64,000 nt of DNA from Tipula vernalis (taxonomy: Eukaryota; Arthropoda; Insecta; Diptera; Tipulidae). Positions 34,189 to 47,380 of this stretch are shown piece after piece (position 1 is the first letter of the stretch; each line of letters opens with the position of its first letter). The stretch spans positions 463,300,995-463,364,994 of the forward strand of contig OY282558.1 in assembly GCA_958295665.1 (NCBI GenBank). The letters run 5' to 3'. The translations under genes were made by a program, and so were the position numbers. The notes under the pieces are model-generated. The model was not told the origin of the DNA, did no database searches, and saw nothing but the letters and a program-made list of their open reading frames with translations.

Positions 34189-34956
34189 ATAAACTTAAAT
34201 ATTAAAAAAAAAAATTATAATTTCATAAAAATATTTCATTCAAATTCTGATAAAAAAAATGCATTTTTTTGGTACTTCCCAACAAAAACACGAAATGTAC
34301 GACTTTAAAACTCAAAACAAAAAATGTTCAGCCTTTTATTTTAGTGATAATGTTCTTTAAATTTTAGTAAAACCCAAATAACCCCGGGGTTAAAATTAAA
34401 TCATACAAGGGTATTTCCTACATTGTTTTCATTGGATTGAATCAATTGTAACGGACTGTAGCTTATTTTGCAAATTCAAAATAACAAAAGAAAGAAATTC
34501 GAATTCAAATTTGAATGGAGGAAATGAAAAAGATGATTATTGTATTGTTTATGAATATTGAGTTTTGAGTTTATAACGTATGTATATCACAAAACGAACT
34601 TTTTTTTAAAGTTCAGAAATATCTTAATTTGCCGGAAGCTTTTCACTAAGAAATAAACATTTTCATGACACTTTTCAATGAAATAAAATTATATGTTTTA
34701 TAAACATTTTCGTATAAAAATAATACCAAAGCTTATAATGCTTTTGGACCAAAAATATAATTAAAAGCAATCATTTCACCATATGGTTTTATAGTAATGC
34801 AAAAAATGTATGTGCCTTATTTTAAGCTTAGTAAAAAATACAGTCAATGCTAGAGGCTCTTATTTATACAGTAGGCTCTGATATAAGTCCCTTAAAATAT
34901 GTATAATAGTAATGTTTGTGCAAAATTACAAAAAATCAATATTTTCTCTATATTTA

Positions 34957-34982
34957 CAGTGAGCGTAATTTTCTTAGGCGCA
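34957..34982 (+). repeat. Tc1 terminal inverted repeat, left
   Basis: The repeat begins CAGTGAGCGTAATTTTC next to TA. It pairs over 26 bases with 36473-36498 with one mismatch. Confidence 0.9.
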
Positions 34983-35248
34983 TCCGCAATTTTAAGGAAA
35001 TATGGTACATCATTAGTTGAGAATTAAAAATCTGACTTTATTTTTATTATATTTTAATATTAAAATTATATTTATTGTGAACCACATTTATTACAAACTT
35101 TTCATTTACTGTACTAAATTGAAAATAACTTGAAAAATGCTTGAAACTTTGAAAATTATATGCGTGATTATATAGACGCACCTACAAACTATTATTGAAA
35201 GCTTAATATAAACAAAAAATTAAAAAGAAATATGCATATTTTTGGCTT

Positions 35249-36169
35249 TTAGTATTTAGTTTGGCCTCCATTATTTTTGATTACAGCAAAAATTCTATTT
35301 GAAATAGAATTTACTAAATTTTGAAGTACTTCTTTTTCAATTCCTCGCCAGCACTCTAGTATAGAATGCCGAAGCTCCAAAACTGTTGCATATTGTCGGT
35401 TATTTGAATAGACATGTCTGGAAAAACACCCCACAGGTTTTCCATGAGGTTTAGATCTGGACTTATTGCGGGCCATTCTAATAGAGGTACCAAAGTAGAT
35501 ATAAAAAACTGTTTTGTGTATATCGATACATGAATACTGGCGTTCGTTATTTTCATCTAAATACGTTATTAAAACGTCTTCTAACAGCTCCACATATTTT
35601 TTCGATGTCATTTTGGTATCTATAAAACATAGTTGTAGCTTGCCATAATATGAAAACGCTGCCCATATCATTAACGAACCACCGCCAAAATTCCTGTTCA
35701 TCATGCCAATAAAAGCTTAACCCATCAGGACCGTCTAAATTAAATTTCGCCACTCATTTTACCAATGCATATGATCTCTGGCAAATTGTAGTCTGTGAAC
35801 TTTATGTTGAGAAGATAACACCGATCGTTTTACTGGTTTCTTCCATTTCATATTTTCATCTGACCTTAAAATCTGTTGGACACGACTGTTTTTAATTGCT
35901 AAATCCAACTTAGAAATAATATGGGTCGAGTTTAGTTTATTTTTTGCTGCTTCAAACTTGATTTGATTTCGCTGGCGTAATGTAATCTTCGTATTCCTTT
36001 TATTTTTTTTCGGTGGTGCTCCATATCTGTCTTCAAGTTTGATATAGTTCCTTATTAAATGCTCAGAGCGCCCTATTTTGGAAGCAATTGCTCCGTTGGA
36101 GAGGCACCATTTCTTATAAACTGTTATTTCCGCCTTTTCTGTGTTACTTAAAAATTTTCCTCTCGCCAT
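35249..36169 (-). pseudogene. Transposase of the Tc1 element, broken
   Basis: On the minus strand the protein starts MARGKFLSNTEKAEITVYKK at 36169, the typical Tc1 opening. HTH signals (NGAIASKIGRS) and the linker (KKPVKRSVLSSQH) follow, up to ARDHMHW. Then a stop and a small deletion remove the FSDE segment with the first catalytic Asp, and the frame resumes as KFNLDGPDG. Further frameshifts follow (FGGGSLMIWAAFSYYGKL in one frame, EWPAISPDLNLMENLWGVF in another). The Gln-Gln-Asp-Asn motif is also damaged (only NASIH remains), while the Glu of the last motif survives. It is clearly inactive. Confidence 0.85.
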
Positions 36170-36472
36170 ATATATTACCTGTTTTAAAATTTAATATTTA
36201 TTTATCAAAATATTTAAAAATTTACTAAATTATTAACTAAAATTAAAACTACTCACAATTAGTCGATTATTGTACGCGTACCAATAAATTCAAACGACTG
36301 CGTCTATATAAATTACACCACAAAATAAACAATCGACGTAGAATAGAATAGAATTAAATACCGTTAGTTTACTTTACACTCTTATATATTTTGCTTTTTA
36401 GTTTATTCCAAAAATTGTACACAAATTTTTAACACAGCTTTTAATTGAATAATTTTTTCACAATTTCAACCC

Positions 36473-36498
36473 TGCGCCTAAGTAAATTACGCTCACTG
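36473..36498 (-). repeat. Tc1 terminal inverted repeat, right
   Basis: This is the inverted partner of the left repeat, followed by TA. It lies upstream of the transposase start codon at 36169, so the 5' leader is about 330 bp. Confidence 0.9.
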
Positions 36499-36628
36499 TA
36501 TATTGAGATTAAAATTTTATCAAAAAATACAAAAACTTAAAGTACATAAAAAAATTTTACTTTCACATTGTTAAAGCTTCGCTATCATACCAAAAACTTA
36601 AATTTAAAAATAAATTCTAATATCTTAC

Positions 36629-36776
36629 CTGTCTTCCATTCGACATCGATTATCTCGAACTTTACAATGTGTTTTAAAGTCTTCAAATAATTTAATACAT
36701 TTTCGATCCTGCTGACATAAAGATAATGCATGATTACACGTTGGCAGCGCATCTATTGAATATGGATCTTTTTCGG
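36629..36776 (-). CDS. Gfrl: GFR-alpha-like receptor, exon encoding the first half of a GDNF-receptor domain
   Basis: A minus-strand exon of 148 nt (2 nt, 48 codons, 2 nt) is bounded by an acceptor (TGTTTTAG, AG at 36778-36777) and a donor (ACAG/GTAAGATA). The peptide reads EKDPYSIDALPTCNHALSLC, then QQDRKCIKLFEDFKTHCKVR, then DNRCRMED, with five cysteines. Joined in phase to 30851-30724 it gives about 91 residues with ten cysteines, the full count of a GDNF-receptor/GAS1 domain. This type of domain makes GFR-alpha proteins bind GDNF-family ligands and Ret at the cell surface. The incoming phase needs 1 nt from an upstream exon not found before the satellite array. The signal peptide and any preceding domains must lie further right. 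Gfrl is the closest name I can give. Confidence 0.85.
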
Positions 36777-39127
36777 CTAAAACAAGATAAAATATAAAAC
36801 ATTGAAAATTATATTTTTATCAAATAATATATAGAGTTGGAGCTTTCACAAAAAAAAAGTATAAAAAAAGAAAATGAAAATAGAGTTCACCATTTTCTTT
36901 CAATTTAATAAAATTTTACCTACAAAAATTGTTTTTTTCTAAAATAAGATCTTCAAAATTAAATTATGTTTTAATAAGTGATTTTGGTAAATTACATATG
37001 GTAAATACAACCAACACTTATATGTATGTGCGAGCAAGAGATAATTTCATTTAAACCAGAACCATGTAATCATTTTCATGTTGTCATAGTAAATCAAATT
37101 ATTAAAAAAGCAACAACAACAAAAAATAAAAATTGAACCAAAACTTGAGATCTCAAAAGTGAAAATCCAATTACTTTGCAACTTTTATTTTTATTTATTT
37201 TATTTTTTTTTTCATTTATTTATTTTGTGCTTTTTCATCTGTATACTTAGAGAGTTACTAAGAATTATCAAAGAAATAGATTTGATGACATTTTTTTTAT
37301 ATATTATGAATGTAATTTTATCATAAATAAAATTAAATTAAAAAGAATATATAAATTGGCCAACAAAAAATCGAATCTGATAGGAGCGGGAAAAAATATC
37401 AAATCAAGTAGGAAAATATAATGGTTGACCTTTTTAAGAGATGGGGTACGATTGTTATTATGGTTACACTTCGCATTTTTGAAAAATACCTACTCGTAAT
37501 TAAGTTAAGTTTTATAACTTTAATTGTAATTGGAAAAACAAAATAACACAATTTGAGGGTGAATTTTTTTTTATTAGTTTTTAATCGATATTATTCCGAG
37601 AATCAGAAATTTAATATCGAATCCATGATTTGTTTTCAAGTTTTAACGTAGAATTGTGTAGTGGGAATGAACTAAGACAATGTAATAAATAACAAAATCA
37701 TATTTCATATAGGGCATTGTAATCATAAAAGAATTAGATTGGGTTTGCATTAATTTAGTTTTATGATATTCACCGCATATTCTACTATAATTATAAAAAT
37801 TTGGCGGTCGAAAAATTCGGCAATGAACGAATTATACTGGCAACTCTTATTGCAGTTTTACAAAGTAGAATCATTGTCCCAATCGTATCACCGTAACTTC
37901 AACGAGTTACACGATCCAAAACATTACGACAAGAATTTTTGAAACAAATCCTTATTGAAACCCATATTGAATGACAAACAATTAATTCATTGGATTGTTA
38001 TAATCATACTTTCCTAACCACAATATTCTAGCAGACTTTAACTTTGATATTACAAACTAAATCAAAATAATCAGCCGCGTTCAATAAGTAAGGATCAATG
38101 GCAATGATGATGGTCAAATGAAATAATTTTCTTAGTAGAATTTACAGACAAAAAAATGATTCGCTGATATTAACATTTACAAGCCTGCAATGTGATTTAC
38201 AGTTACATAACTGAAATAAGATTTCGAACTTCAAAAAATAAAAATAGTTGAATCGTTAAAATAGTTAAATCGTTATCTGACCTCAAAGTATTCAACAATA
38301 TTATAACTTAAAAATTAAAGCTTATGCATTGAATAAAATGTTTAGGTTAGTTATTTTATAGGGTTCATCCAACATAAAGAAGGTTACTACACAATCGTTA
38401 TGATGTTTTTGAGATAGATTAAGCTTTGATCTGACTTCTGAGTTTCCAAGGTGTGGGAAATGTCCTTCATAGTAAAGGTACTTTTGATGTGCCAACAGGA
38501 AATGTACAAATAACTCATACGCCAATAATGCTAATTATTTTCGGTCCGCAAGCGTTTTGTTTATCCAAACCTACTTTTCTCGACGTTTTAAAAGTCCACA
38601 AATCCGAAAAAGAAAAAAATCCGTACTTGTGGTATCTCGAGGAAGACTAGTCCAAAATCTCCATTTTCTAGAATATATAAAAAAACTTTTCGTTTTCCAG
38701 AATAACCAAATACTTAATTACCAATAACTTATCTGCTGACCATGGTTTATTACTGGAGCACAACATTAGCAACAATTCAGATTCATGCAGGTCTAAGCCA
38801 ATATAGGATTAATTAATTTAACAATATGAATTATTTGAACATACGGATATACTTAAACTAGTTTTTAGAGTAGTCAAGTAAACGGAGCTGTCAGACGAAA
38901 AATACAGCAAGGAACGGAAAATAACGGTTTGACTGGAACGATGAAGGCATACCGGTGAAACATCGTACAAAAAATATTTCAGAATTATTATGGTTTTCTA
39001 CTAAATGATCTTTAAAAATAACACAAATAGACTCAACATCTAATCAGTGTTTTCAATGATAAAAGAGCTAACAAAATACTTCATATTTTCTTAGGAATTG
39101 TACGACGAGTAAAGAACGAGTGAAAAT
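36777..39127. other. Upstream intron of the GFR-like gene, no supported gene
   Basis: This is AT-rich sequence on the 5' side of the first visible exon. Open frames at 38322-38525 (minus) and 38453-38650 (plus) overlap each other and show no motif I recognise. A patch near 37840-38060 looks formerly coding but cannot be assigned. No promoter, first exon or signal-peptide exon was found. Confidence 0.4.
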
Positions 39128-40560
39128 GTGGATGAGATGTCAGCGGAACTTCAAGATATACAAAAACAAGCGCATCACGAAAAGTCTATTTCGATTATAT
39201 ATTTCCAATCGAATATCTATTTGCAATCTAAAATAAAATTACTACAAATGAAAATACCATATTTCAATGGGCAAAATAAAGAGTGGGCAGCATCTAATGA
39301 TAGTTTTAGTCAATTTGCGCACGAGAGCAAATACCCTGCTAATACTCATAAAATCAGCTATTTAGCAGATGCGGTAAGGGTTTTAAATCATTTAGCAGCA
39401 GAGGTGGTGAATTACACGGATGCTTGAAGAATATTTCTAAATCGCTACTACAACAAGAGGTTACTTGTCACCAGTCATGTAATACAAGGTTGAATCTCAC
39501 AACCCATCGAGTCAGCAACAGCTGTAATTTACATGCCTTGAACAACTTACGCATATACGTCAACCAGCTTGCCCCTCATATATCTTTAAAAGTATATGCA
39601 ATTTTTGGAAAGTCATAAGAAATCATAACAGTACACAACCTAACCAAAATTTGTTTAATTTCCACGCACAACAAATTTCCTTGTCAAATGAAGAAAGCCT
39701 TTGCAGTATATTTGGTAAACATAATAATACGTTACTGCACACAAGCTGAAAGTGACAGCAATCCTTTACTCCACCCAAAAACAGCAAGGACTATCACGTT
39801 GTGCAACATGGAACACCCTTCACATTAGACATTCGGTACAATCACGAGCATTTCAAACAGATTTACGAGTTACCGGAATTGAAGGAGAGGTCATCTGATG
39901 GCAATCAGATTTCACAATCGATTTCTTTTCGATAAAATATTATATGCAGATAAACACAAGAGACTACCAAAAGGAATATATGAGGCCACTAAGCCAATAA
40001 AGGAAGAACTGAACATAGGATATTCCAGCAAGCCTTGCATAGCACGGCTTTTCCATATGGAGAAGAGTTTAGAAAGAGATCCACAATTAAAACAAGAATA
40101 CCATGACTTCATGGACGACTCTATAGAAATGGGTCACTAAATTCGGAAGATACCAAAAATAAAATATACTCCACACTTATCATGCAGTCATCAAGCAGTC
40201 AAGTACAACAACCATGATGATGGTAGTATTTTATGCAACAATGGAGACAACAATTAGAAAACAAATCACAAATATGTGTTAACCGCAGCCATCGAGAAAA
40301 TATACATACAGATCGTGGTAATCAAACCACAGTAGAATTTCCAGAGGGTATTATAGAGAACTGGTCCACAAACCAATGAGTAAAAACTATGAACGGAAAC
40401 TTATGGCACACCTTTCGCCACTTCCACTAAAAACAAAACCTCTTAACAAGGTGGCAACTAATCGAAACACGAAAGAAATGAAGACTGGTCACCCACCAAG
40501 TTGATAATGTTGTTGATAATGAGCGGGTCCCTAAAGTTTCCGATGGGCAGGCTAAAATGT
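39128..40560 (+). pseudogene. BEL/Pao retrotransposon gag-pol remnant
   Basis: The first open piece (39128-39427) carries the BEL/Pao gag signature KIPYFNGQNKEWAASNDSFS followed by FAHESKYPANTHKISYL. The piece at 39898-40140 has ARLFHMEKSLERDPQLK, then QEYHDFMDDSIEMGH, the usual segment between protease and reverse transcriptase. Beyond it, in changing frames, are a HAVIKQSSTTT-like word near 40190 and an LTAAIEKIYIQI word near 40277, matching the start of BEL RT. A later LMAHLSPLPLKTKPL may be from the integrase region, so a large internal deletion is likely. It is not functional and no LTRs were recognised. It ends about 50 bp from the satellite array. Confidence 0.7.
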
Positions 40561-43560
40561 TGTATAAAAAGGCAACGAATAAAATAAAAGAACACTAAAA
40601 AAATCTTATTGTGGAGCACAATTGCAGATTTCAGATTTTTACAGCTCTGAATCGGCTGAGCTATAGTAAGGTGATTTTCTTCGAATCGATTTTTCTGTGA
40701 AATGTATGGAAATAATCAACCAATTTTGATGCGGTTTGGCATAACAATTACAAGTCCCGAGACCTATCATTTGAGGTATCAAGAACCGCAATCGGAGCAC
40801 AATTGCAGAATTCGGATTTTTACAGCTCTGAATCGGCTGAGCTATAGTAAGGTGATTTTCTTCTAATCGAACTTTCTACGAAATGTATGGTATAGCAATT
40901 ACAGGTCTCGTGATCTATCATTTAAGGTATCAAGAACCGCAATCGGAGCACAATTGCAGATTTCGGATTTTTACAGCTCTGAATCGGCTGAGCTATAGTA
41001 AGGTGATTTTCTTCGAATCGAACTTTCTGTGAAATGTATGGTATAGCAATTACAGGTCTGGTGATCTATCATTTAAGGTATCAAGAACCGCAATCGGAGC
41101 ACAATTGCAGATTTCGGATTTTTACAGCTCTGAATCGGCTGAGCTATAGTAAGGTGATTTTCTTCGAATCGAACTTGCTACGAAATGTATGGTATAGCAA
41201 TTACAGGTCTCGTGACCTATCATTTAAGGTATCAAGAACCGCAATCGGTGCACAATTGCAGATTTCGGATTTTTACAGCTCTGAATCTGCTGAGCTATAG
41301 TAAGGTGATTTTCTTCGAAACGATTTTTTTGTGAAACGTATGGAAATAATCAACCAATTTTAATGCGGTTTGACGTAACAACTACAAGTCCCGAGACCTA
41401 TCATTTGAGGTATCAAGAACCGCAATCGGAGCACAATTGCAGATTTCGGATTTTAACAGCTCTGAATCGGCTGAGCTATAGTAAGGTGACTTTCTTCGAA
41501 TCAAACTTTCTACGAAATGTATGGTATAGCAATTACAGGTCTCGTGACCTATCATTTAAGGTATCAAGAACCGCAATCGGAGCACAATTTCAGATTTCGG
41601 ATTTTTACAGCTCTGAATCGGCTGAGCTATAGTAAGGTGATTTTCTTCGAATCGAACTTTCTACGAAATGTATGGTATAGCAATTACAGGTTTTGTGACC
41701 TATCATTTAAGGTATCAAGAACCGCAATCGGAGCACAATTGCAGATTTCGGATTTTTACAGCTCTGAATCGGCTGAGCTATAGTAAGGTGATTTTCTTCG
41801 AATCGATTTTTCTGTGAAATGTAAGGCAATGATCAACCAATTTTAATGCGGTTTGGCATAACAATTACAAGTCCCGAGACCTATCATTGTAGGTATCAAG
41901 AACCGCAATCGGAGCACAATTGCAGATTTCGAATTTTTACAGCTCTGAATCTGCTGAGCTGTAAGGTGATTTTCTTCGAATCAAACTTTCTATGAAATGT
42001 ATGGTATAGCAATTACAGGTCTCGTGACCTATCATTTAAGGTATCAAGAACCGTTATCGGAGCACAATTTCAGATTTAGGATTTTTACAGCTCTGAATCG
42101 GCTGAGCTATAGTAAGGCGATTTTCTTCGAATGATTTTTCTGTGAAATGTAAGGTAATGATCAACCAATTTTAATGCGGTTTGACGTAACAACTACAAGT
42201 CCCGAAACCTATCATTTGAGGTGTCAAGAACCGCAATCGGAGCACAATTGCAGATTTCGGATTTTAACAGCTCTGAATCGGCTGAGCTATAGTAAGGTGA
42301 TTTTCTTCTAATCGAACTTTCTACGAAATGTATGGTATAGCAATTACAGGTCTCGTGATCTATCATTTAAGGTATCAAGAACCGCAATCGGAGCACAATT
42401 GTAGATTTCGGATTTATACAGCTCTGAATCTGCTGAGCTATACGCGACTTTCTTCGAATTTAACTTTCTACGAAATGTATGGTATAGCAATTACAGGTCT
42501 CGTGACCTATCATTTAATGTATCAAGAACCGAAATCGGAGCACAATTGCAGATTTCGGATTTTTATAGCTCTGAATCGGCTGAGCTATAGTAAGGTGATT
42601 TTCTTCAAATCGAACTTTCTACGAAATGTATGGTATAGCAATTACAAGTCCAGAGACCTATCATTTGAAGTATCAAGAACCGCAATCGGAGCACAATTGC
42701 AGATTTCGGATTTTTACAGCTCTGAATCGGCTGAGCTATAGTAAGGTGATTTTCTTCGAATCAATGTTTCTACGAAATGTATGATATAGCAATTACAGGT
42801 CTCGTGATCTATCATTTGAGGTATCAAGAACCGCAATCGGAGCACAATTGCAGATTTCGGATTTTTACAGCTCTGAATCGGTTGAGCTATAGTAAGGCGA
42901 TTTTCTTCGAATGATTTTTCTGTGAAATGTATGGAAATAATCAACCAATTTTAATGCGGTTTAACATAACAATTACAAGTCCCGAGACCTATTATTTGAG
43001 GTATCAAGAACCGCAATCGGAGCACAATTGCAGATTTCGAATTTTTACAGCTCTGAATCTGCTGAGCTATAGTAAGGTGATTTTCTTCTAATCGAACTTT
43101 CTACGAAATGCATGGTATAGCAATTACAATTCCCGAGACCTATCATTTGAGGTATCAAGAACCGCAATCGGTGCACAATTGCAGATTTCGGATTTTTACA
43201 GCTCTGAATCGGCTGAGCTATAGTAAAGTGATTTTCTTCAAATCGAACTTTCTACGAAATGTATGGTATAGCAATTACAAGTCCCGAGACCTATCATTTG
43301 AGGTATCAAGAACCGCAATCGGAGCACAATTGCAGATTTCGGATTTTTACAGCTCTGAATCGGCTGAGCTATAGTAAGGTGATTTTCTTCGAATCGAACT
43401 TTCTACGAAATGTATGATATAGCAATTTTAGGTCTCGTGACCAATCATTTAAGGTATCAAGAACCGCAATCGGAGCACAATTGCAGATTTCGGATTTTTA
43501 CAGCTCTGAATCGGCTCAGCTATAGTAAGGCGATTTTCTTCTAATCGGACTTTCTTCGAA

Positions 43561-43711
43561 ATGTATGGTATAGCAATTACACGTCTCGTGATCTATCATT
43601 TATGGTATCAAGAACCGCAATCGGAGCACAATTGCAGATTTCTGATTTTTACAGCTCTGAATCGGCTGAGCTATAGTAAGGTGATATTCTTCAAATCGAA
43701 CTTTCTACGAA
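43561..43711 (+). repeat. Example of the short satellite monomer (151 bp)
   Basis: This is measured from one ATGTATGGTATAGCAATTAC to the next (43561 and 43712). Adjacent short monomers in this stretch differ by a few substitutions, for example CACGTCTCGTG here versus CAATTCCCGAG in the next. Confidence 0.9.
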
Positions 43712-46700
43712 ATGTATGGTATAGCAATTACAATTCCCGAGACCTATCATTTGAGGTATCAAGAACCGCAATCGGAGCACAATTGCAGATTTCGGATTTT
43801 TACAGCTCTGAATCGGCTGAGCTATAGTAAAGTGATTTTCTTCAAATCGAACTTTCTACGAAATGTATGGTATAGCAATTACAAGTCCCGAGACCTATCA
43901 TTTGAAGTATCAAGAACCGCAATCGGAGCACAATTGCAGATTTCGGATTTTTACAGCTCTGAATCGGCTGAGCTATAGTAAGGTGATTTTCTTCGAATCG
44001 ATTTTTCTGTGAAATGTAAGGTAATGATCAACCAATTTTAATGCGGTTTGGCATAACAATTACAAGTCCCGAAACCTATCATTGTAGGTATCAAGAACCG
44101 CAATCGGAGCACAATTGCAGATTTCGGATTTTTACAGCTCTGAATCGGCTGAGCTGTAAAGTGATTTTCTTCGAATCAAACTTTCTACGAAATGTATGGT
44201 ATAGCAATTACAGGTCTCGTGATCAATCATTTAAGGTATCAAGAACCGCAATCGGAGCACAATTGCAGATTTCGGATTTTTACAGCTCTGAATCGGCTTA
44301 GCTATAGTAAGGTGATTTTCTTCGAATAGAACTTTCTACGAAATGTATGGTATAGCAATTACAGGTCTCGTGATCTATCATTTAAGGTATCAAGAACCGC
44401 AATCGGAGCACAATTGCAGATTTCGGATTTTTACAGCTCTGAATCTGCTGAGCTATACGCGATTTTCTTCGAATTGAACTTTCTACGAAATGTATGGTAT
44501 AGCAATTACAGGTCTCGTGACCTATCATTTAAGGTATCAAGAACCGCAATCGGAGCACAATTGCAGATTTCGGATTTTTACAGCTCTGAATCGGCTGAGC
44601 AAGGTGATTTTCTTCGAATCGAACTTTCTACGAAATGTATGGTGTAGCTATTACAGGTCTCGTGACCTATCATTTAAGGTATCAAGAACCGCAATCGGAG
44701 CACAATTTCAGATTTCGGATTTTTACAGCTCTGAATCGGCTGAGCTATAGTAAGGTGATTTTCTTCGAATCGAATTTTCTACCAAATGTATGGTATAGCA
44801 ATTACAGGTCTCGTGATCTATCATTTAAGGTATCAAGAACCGCAATCGGAGCACAATTGCAGATTTCGGATTTTTACAGCTCTAAATCGGCTGAGCTATA
44901 GTAAGGTGATTTTCTTCGAATCGAACTTTCTACGAAATGTATGGTATAGCAATTACAGGTCTCGTGACCTACCATTTGAGGTATCAAGAACCGCAATCGG
45001 AGCACAATTGCAGATTTCGGATTTTTACAGCTCTGAATCGGCTGAGCTATAGTAAGGTGATTTTCTTCGAATCGAACTTCTTTACGAAATGTATTGTATA
45101 GCAATTACAGGTCTCGAGATCTATCATTTAAGGTATCTAGAACCGCAATCGGAGCACAATTGCAGATTTCGGATTTTTACAGCTCTGAATCGGCTGAGCT
45201 AAAGTAAGGTGATTTTCTTCGAATCGATTTTTCTGTGAAATGTTTGGAAATAATCAACCAATTTTAATGCGGTTTGGCATAACAATTACAAGTCCCGAGA
45301 CCTATCATTTGAGGTATCAAGAACCGCAATCGGAGCACAATTGCAGATTTCGGATTTTTACAGCTCTAAATCGGCTGAGCTATAGTAAGGCGATTTTCTT
45401 TGAATCGAACTTTCTACGAAATGTATGGTATAGCAATTACAGGTCTCGTGATCTATCATTTAAGGTATCTACATAGAACCGCAATCGGAGCACAATTGCA
45501 GATTTCGGATTTTTACAGCTCTGAATCGGCTGAGCTATAGTAAGGTGATTTTCTTCGAATCGAACTTTCTACGAAATGTATGGTATAGCAATTACAGGTC
45601 TCGTGACCTATCATTTGAGGTATCAAGAACCGCAATCGGAGCACAATTGCAGATTTCGGATTTTTACAGCTCTGAATCGGCTGAGCTAAAGTAAGGTGAT
45701 TTTCTTCGAATCGATTTTTCTGTGAAATGTATGGAAATAATCAACCAATTTTAATGCGGTTTGGCATAACAATTACAAGTCCCGAGACCTATCATTTGAT
45801 GTATCAAGAACCGAAATTGGAGCACAATTGCAGGTTTCGGATTTTTACAGCTCTAAATGGGCTGAGCTATAGTAAGGCGATTTTCTTCGAATCGAACTTT
45901 CTACGAAATGTATGGTATAGCAATTACAGGTCTCGTGACCTATCATTTAAGGTATCAAGAACCGCAATCGGAGCACAATTGCAGATTTCGGATTTTTACA
46001 GCTCTGAATCGGCTGAGCTATATAGTAAGGTGATTTCTTCGAGTCGATTTTTCTGTGAAATGTATGGAAATAATCAACCAATTTTAATGCGGCTTGGCAT
46101 AACAATTACAAGTCCCGAGACCTATCATTTGAGGTATCAAGAACCGCAATCGGAGCACAATTGCAGGTTTCTGATTTTTACAGCTCTAAATGGGCTGAGC
46201 TATAGTAAGGCGATTTTCTTTGAATCGAACTTTCAACGAAATGTATGGTATAGCAATTACAGGTCTCGTGACCTATCATTTAAGGTATCAAGAACCGCAA
46301 TCGGAGCACAATTGCAGATTTCGGATTTTTACAGCTCTGAATCGGCTGAGCTAAAGTAAGGTGATTTTCTTCGTATCGATTTTTCTGTGAAATGTATGGA
46401 AATAATCAACCAATTTTAATGCAATTTGGCATAACAATTACAAGTCCCGAGACCTATCATTTGAGGTATCAAGAACCGCAATCGGAGCACAATTGCAGGT
46501 TTCGGATTTCTACAGCTCTAAATCGGCTGAGATATTATAGTAAGGCGATTTTCTTCGAATCGAACTTTCTACGAAATGCATGGTATAGCAATTACAGGCT
46601 CCGTGATCTATCATTTAAGGTATCTAGAACTGCAATTGGAGCACAATTGCAGATTTCGGATTTTTACAGCTCTGAATCGGCTGAGCTATAGTAAGGTGAT

Positions 46701-47199
46701 TTTCTTCGAATCGAACTTACTACGAAATGTATGGTATAGCAATTACAGGTCTCGTGACCTATCATTTGAGGTATCAAGAACCGCAATTGGAGCACAATTG
46801 CAGATTTCGGATTTTTACAGCTCTGAATCGGCTGAGCTACATAAAGTAAGGTGATTTTCTTCGAATCGATTTTTCTGTGAAATGTATGGAAATAATAAAC
46901 CAATTTTAATGCGGTTTAGCATAACAATTACAAGTCCCGAGACCTATCATTTGAGGTATCAAGAACCGCAATCGGAGCACAATTGCAGATTTCGGATTTT
47001 TACAGCTCTAAATCGGCTGAGCTATAGTAAGGCGATTTTCTTCTAATCGAACTTTCTACGAAATGTATGGTATAGCAATTACAGGTCTCGTGATCTATCA
47101 TTTAAGGTATCTAGAACCGCAATCGCAGCACAATTGCAGATTTCGGATTTTTACAGCTCTGAATCGGCTGAGCTATAGTAAGGTGATTTTCTTCGAATC

Positions 47200-47380
47200 G
47201 ATTTTTCTGTGAAATGTATGGAAATAATCAACCAATTTTAATGCGATTTGGCATAACAATTACAAGTTCCGAGACCTATCATTTGAGGTATCAAGAACTG
47301 CAATCGGAGCACAATTGCAGATTTCGGATTTTTACAGCTCTGAATCGGCTGAGCTAAAGTAAGGTGATTTTCTTCGAATC
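47200..47380 (+). repeat. Example of the long satellite monomer (181 bp)
   Basis: The word GATTTTTCTGTGAAATG starts at 47200, 47381 and 47562, giving an exact period of 181. Here long monomers follow one another without short ones. Elsewhere they alternate with short ones to give 332-bp dimers. Confidence 0.9.

Larger units (their letters stand above)
34957..36498 (-). mobile_element. Full-length Tc1-like transposon, inactive, with 26-bp inverted repeats and TA duplication
   Basis: The element is 1542 bp, a usual Tc1 length. Its ends are 26-bp inverted repeats starting CAGTGAGCGTAATTT and ending GGCGCA, with a single mismatch between the two. Each end is flanked by TA (34955-34956 and 36499-36500), the Tc1/mariner target duplication. 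It carries one transposase gene on the minus strand, which is broken. The near identity of the ends suggests a fairly recent insertion compared with the neighbouring remnants. It sits in an intron of the GFR-like gene, in the same transcriptional direction. Confidence 0.9.
30852..36628. other. Intron of the GFR-like gene, with several mobile elements
   Basis: This is a 5.8-kb intron between two exons whose splice sites and phase agree (2 nt plus 1 nt give Arg). It carries a non-LTR ORF1 remnant, a fold-back at 32982-33064, a truncated Tc1 transposase and a complete Tc1 element. A 12-bp inverted pair (32632-32643 and 32687-32698, ATTGGGTGCAGA) lies at the end of the non-LTR remnant. Other parts (30860-31600, 34200-34950, 36500-36628) are plain AT-rich intron. 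Confidence 0.75.

Noticed and set aside
38322..38650. Overlapping frames on opposite strands with exon-like length
   Set aside because: Neither has a recognisable domain or splice sites in phase with exon 36776-36629. It may be an old mobile-element scrap but cannot be supported.
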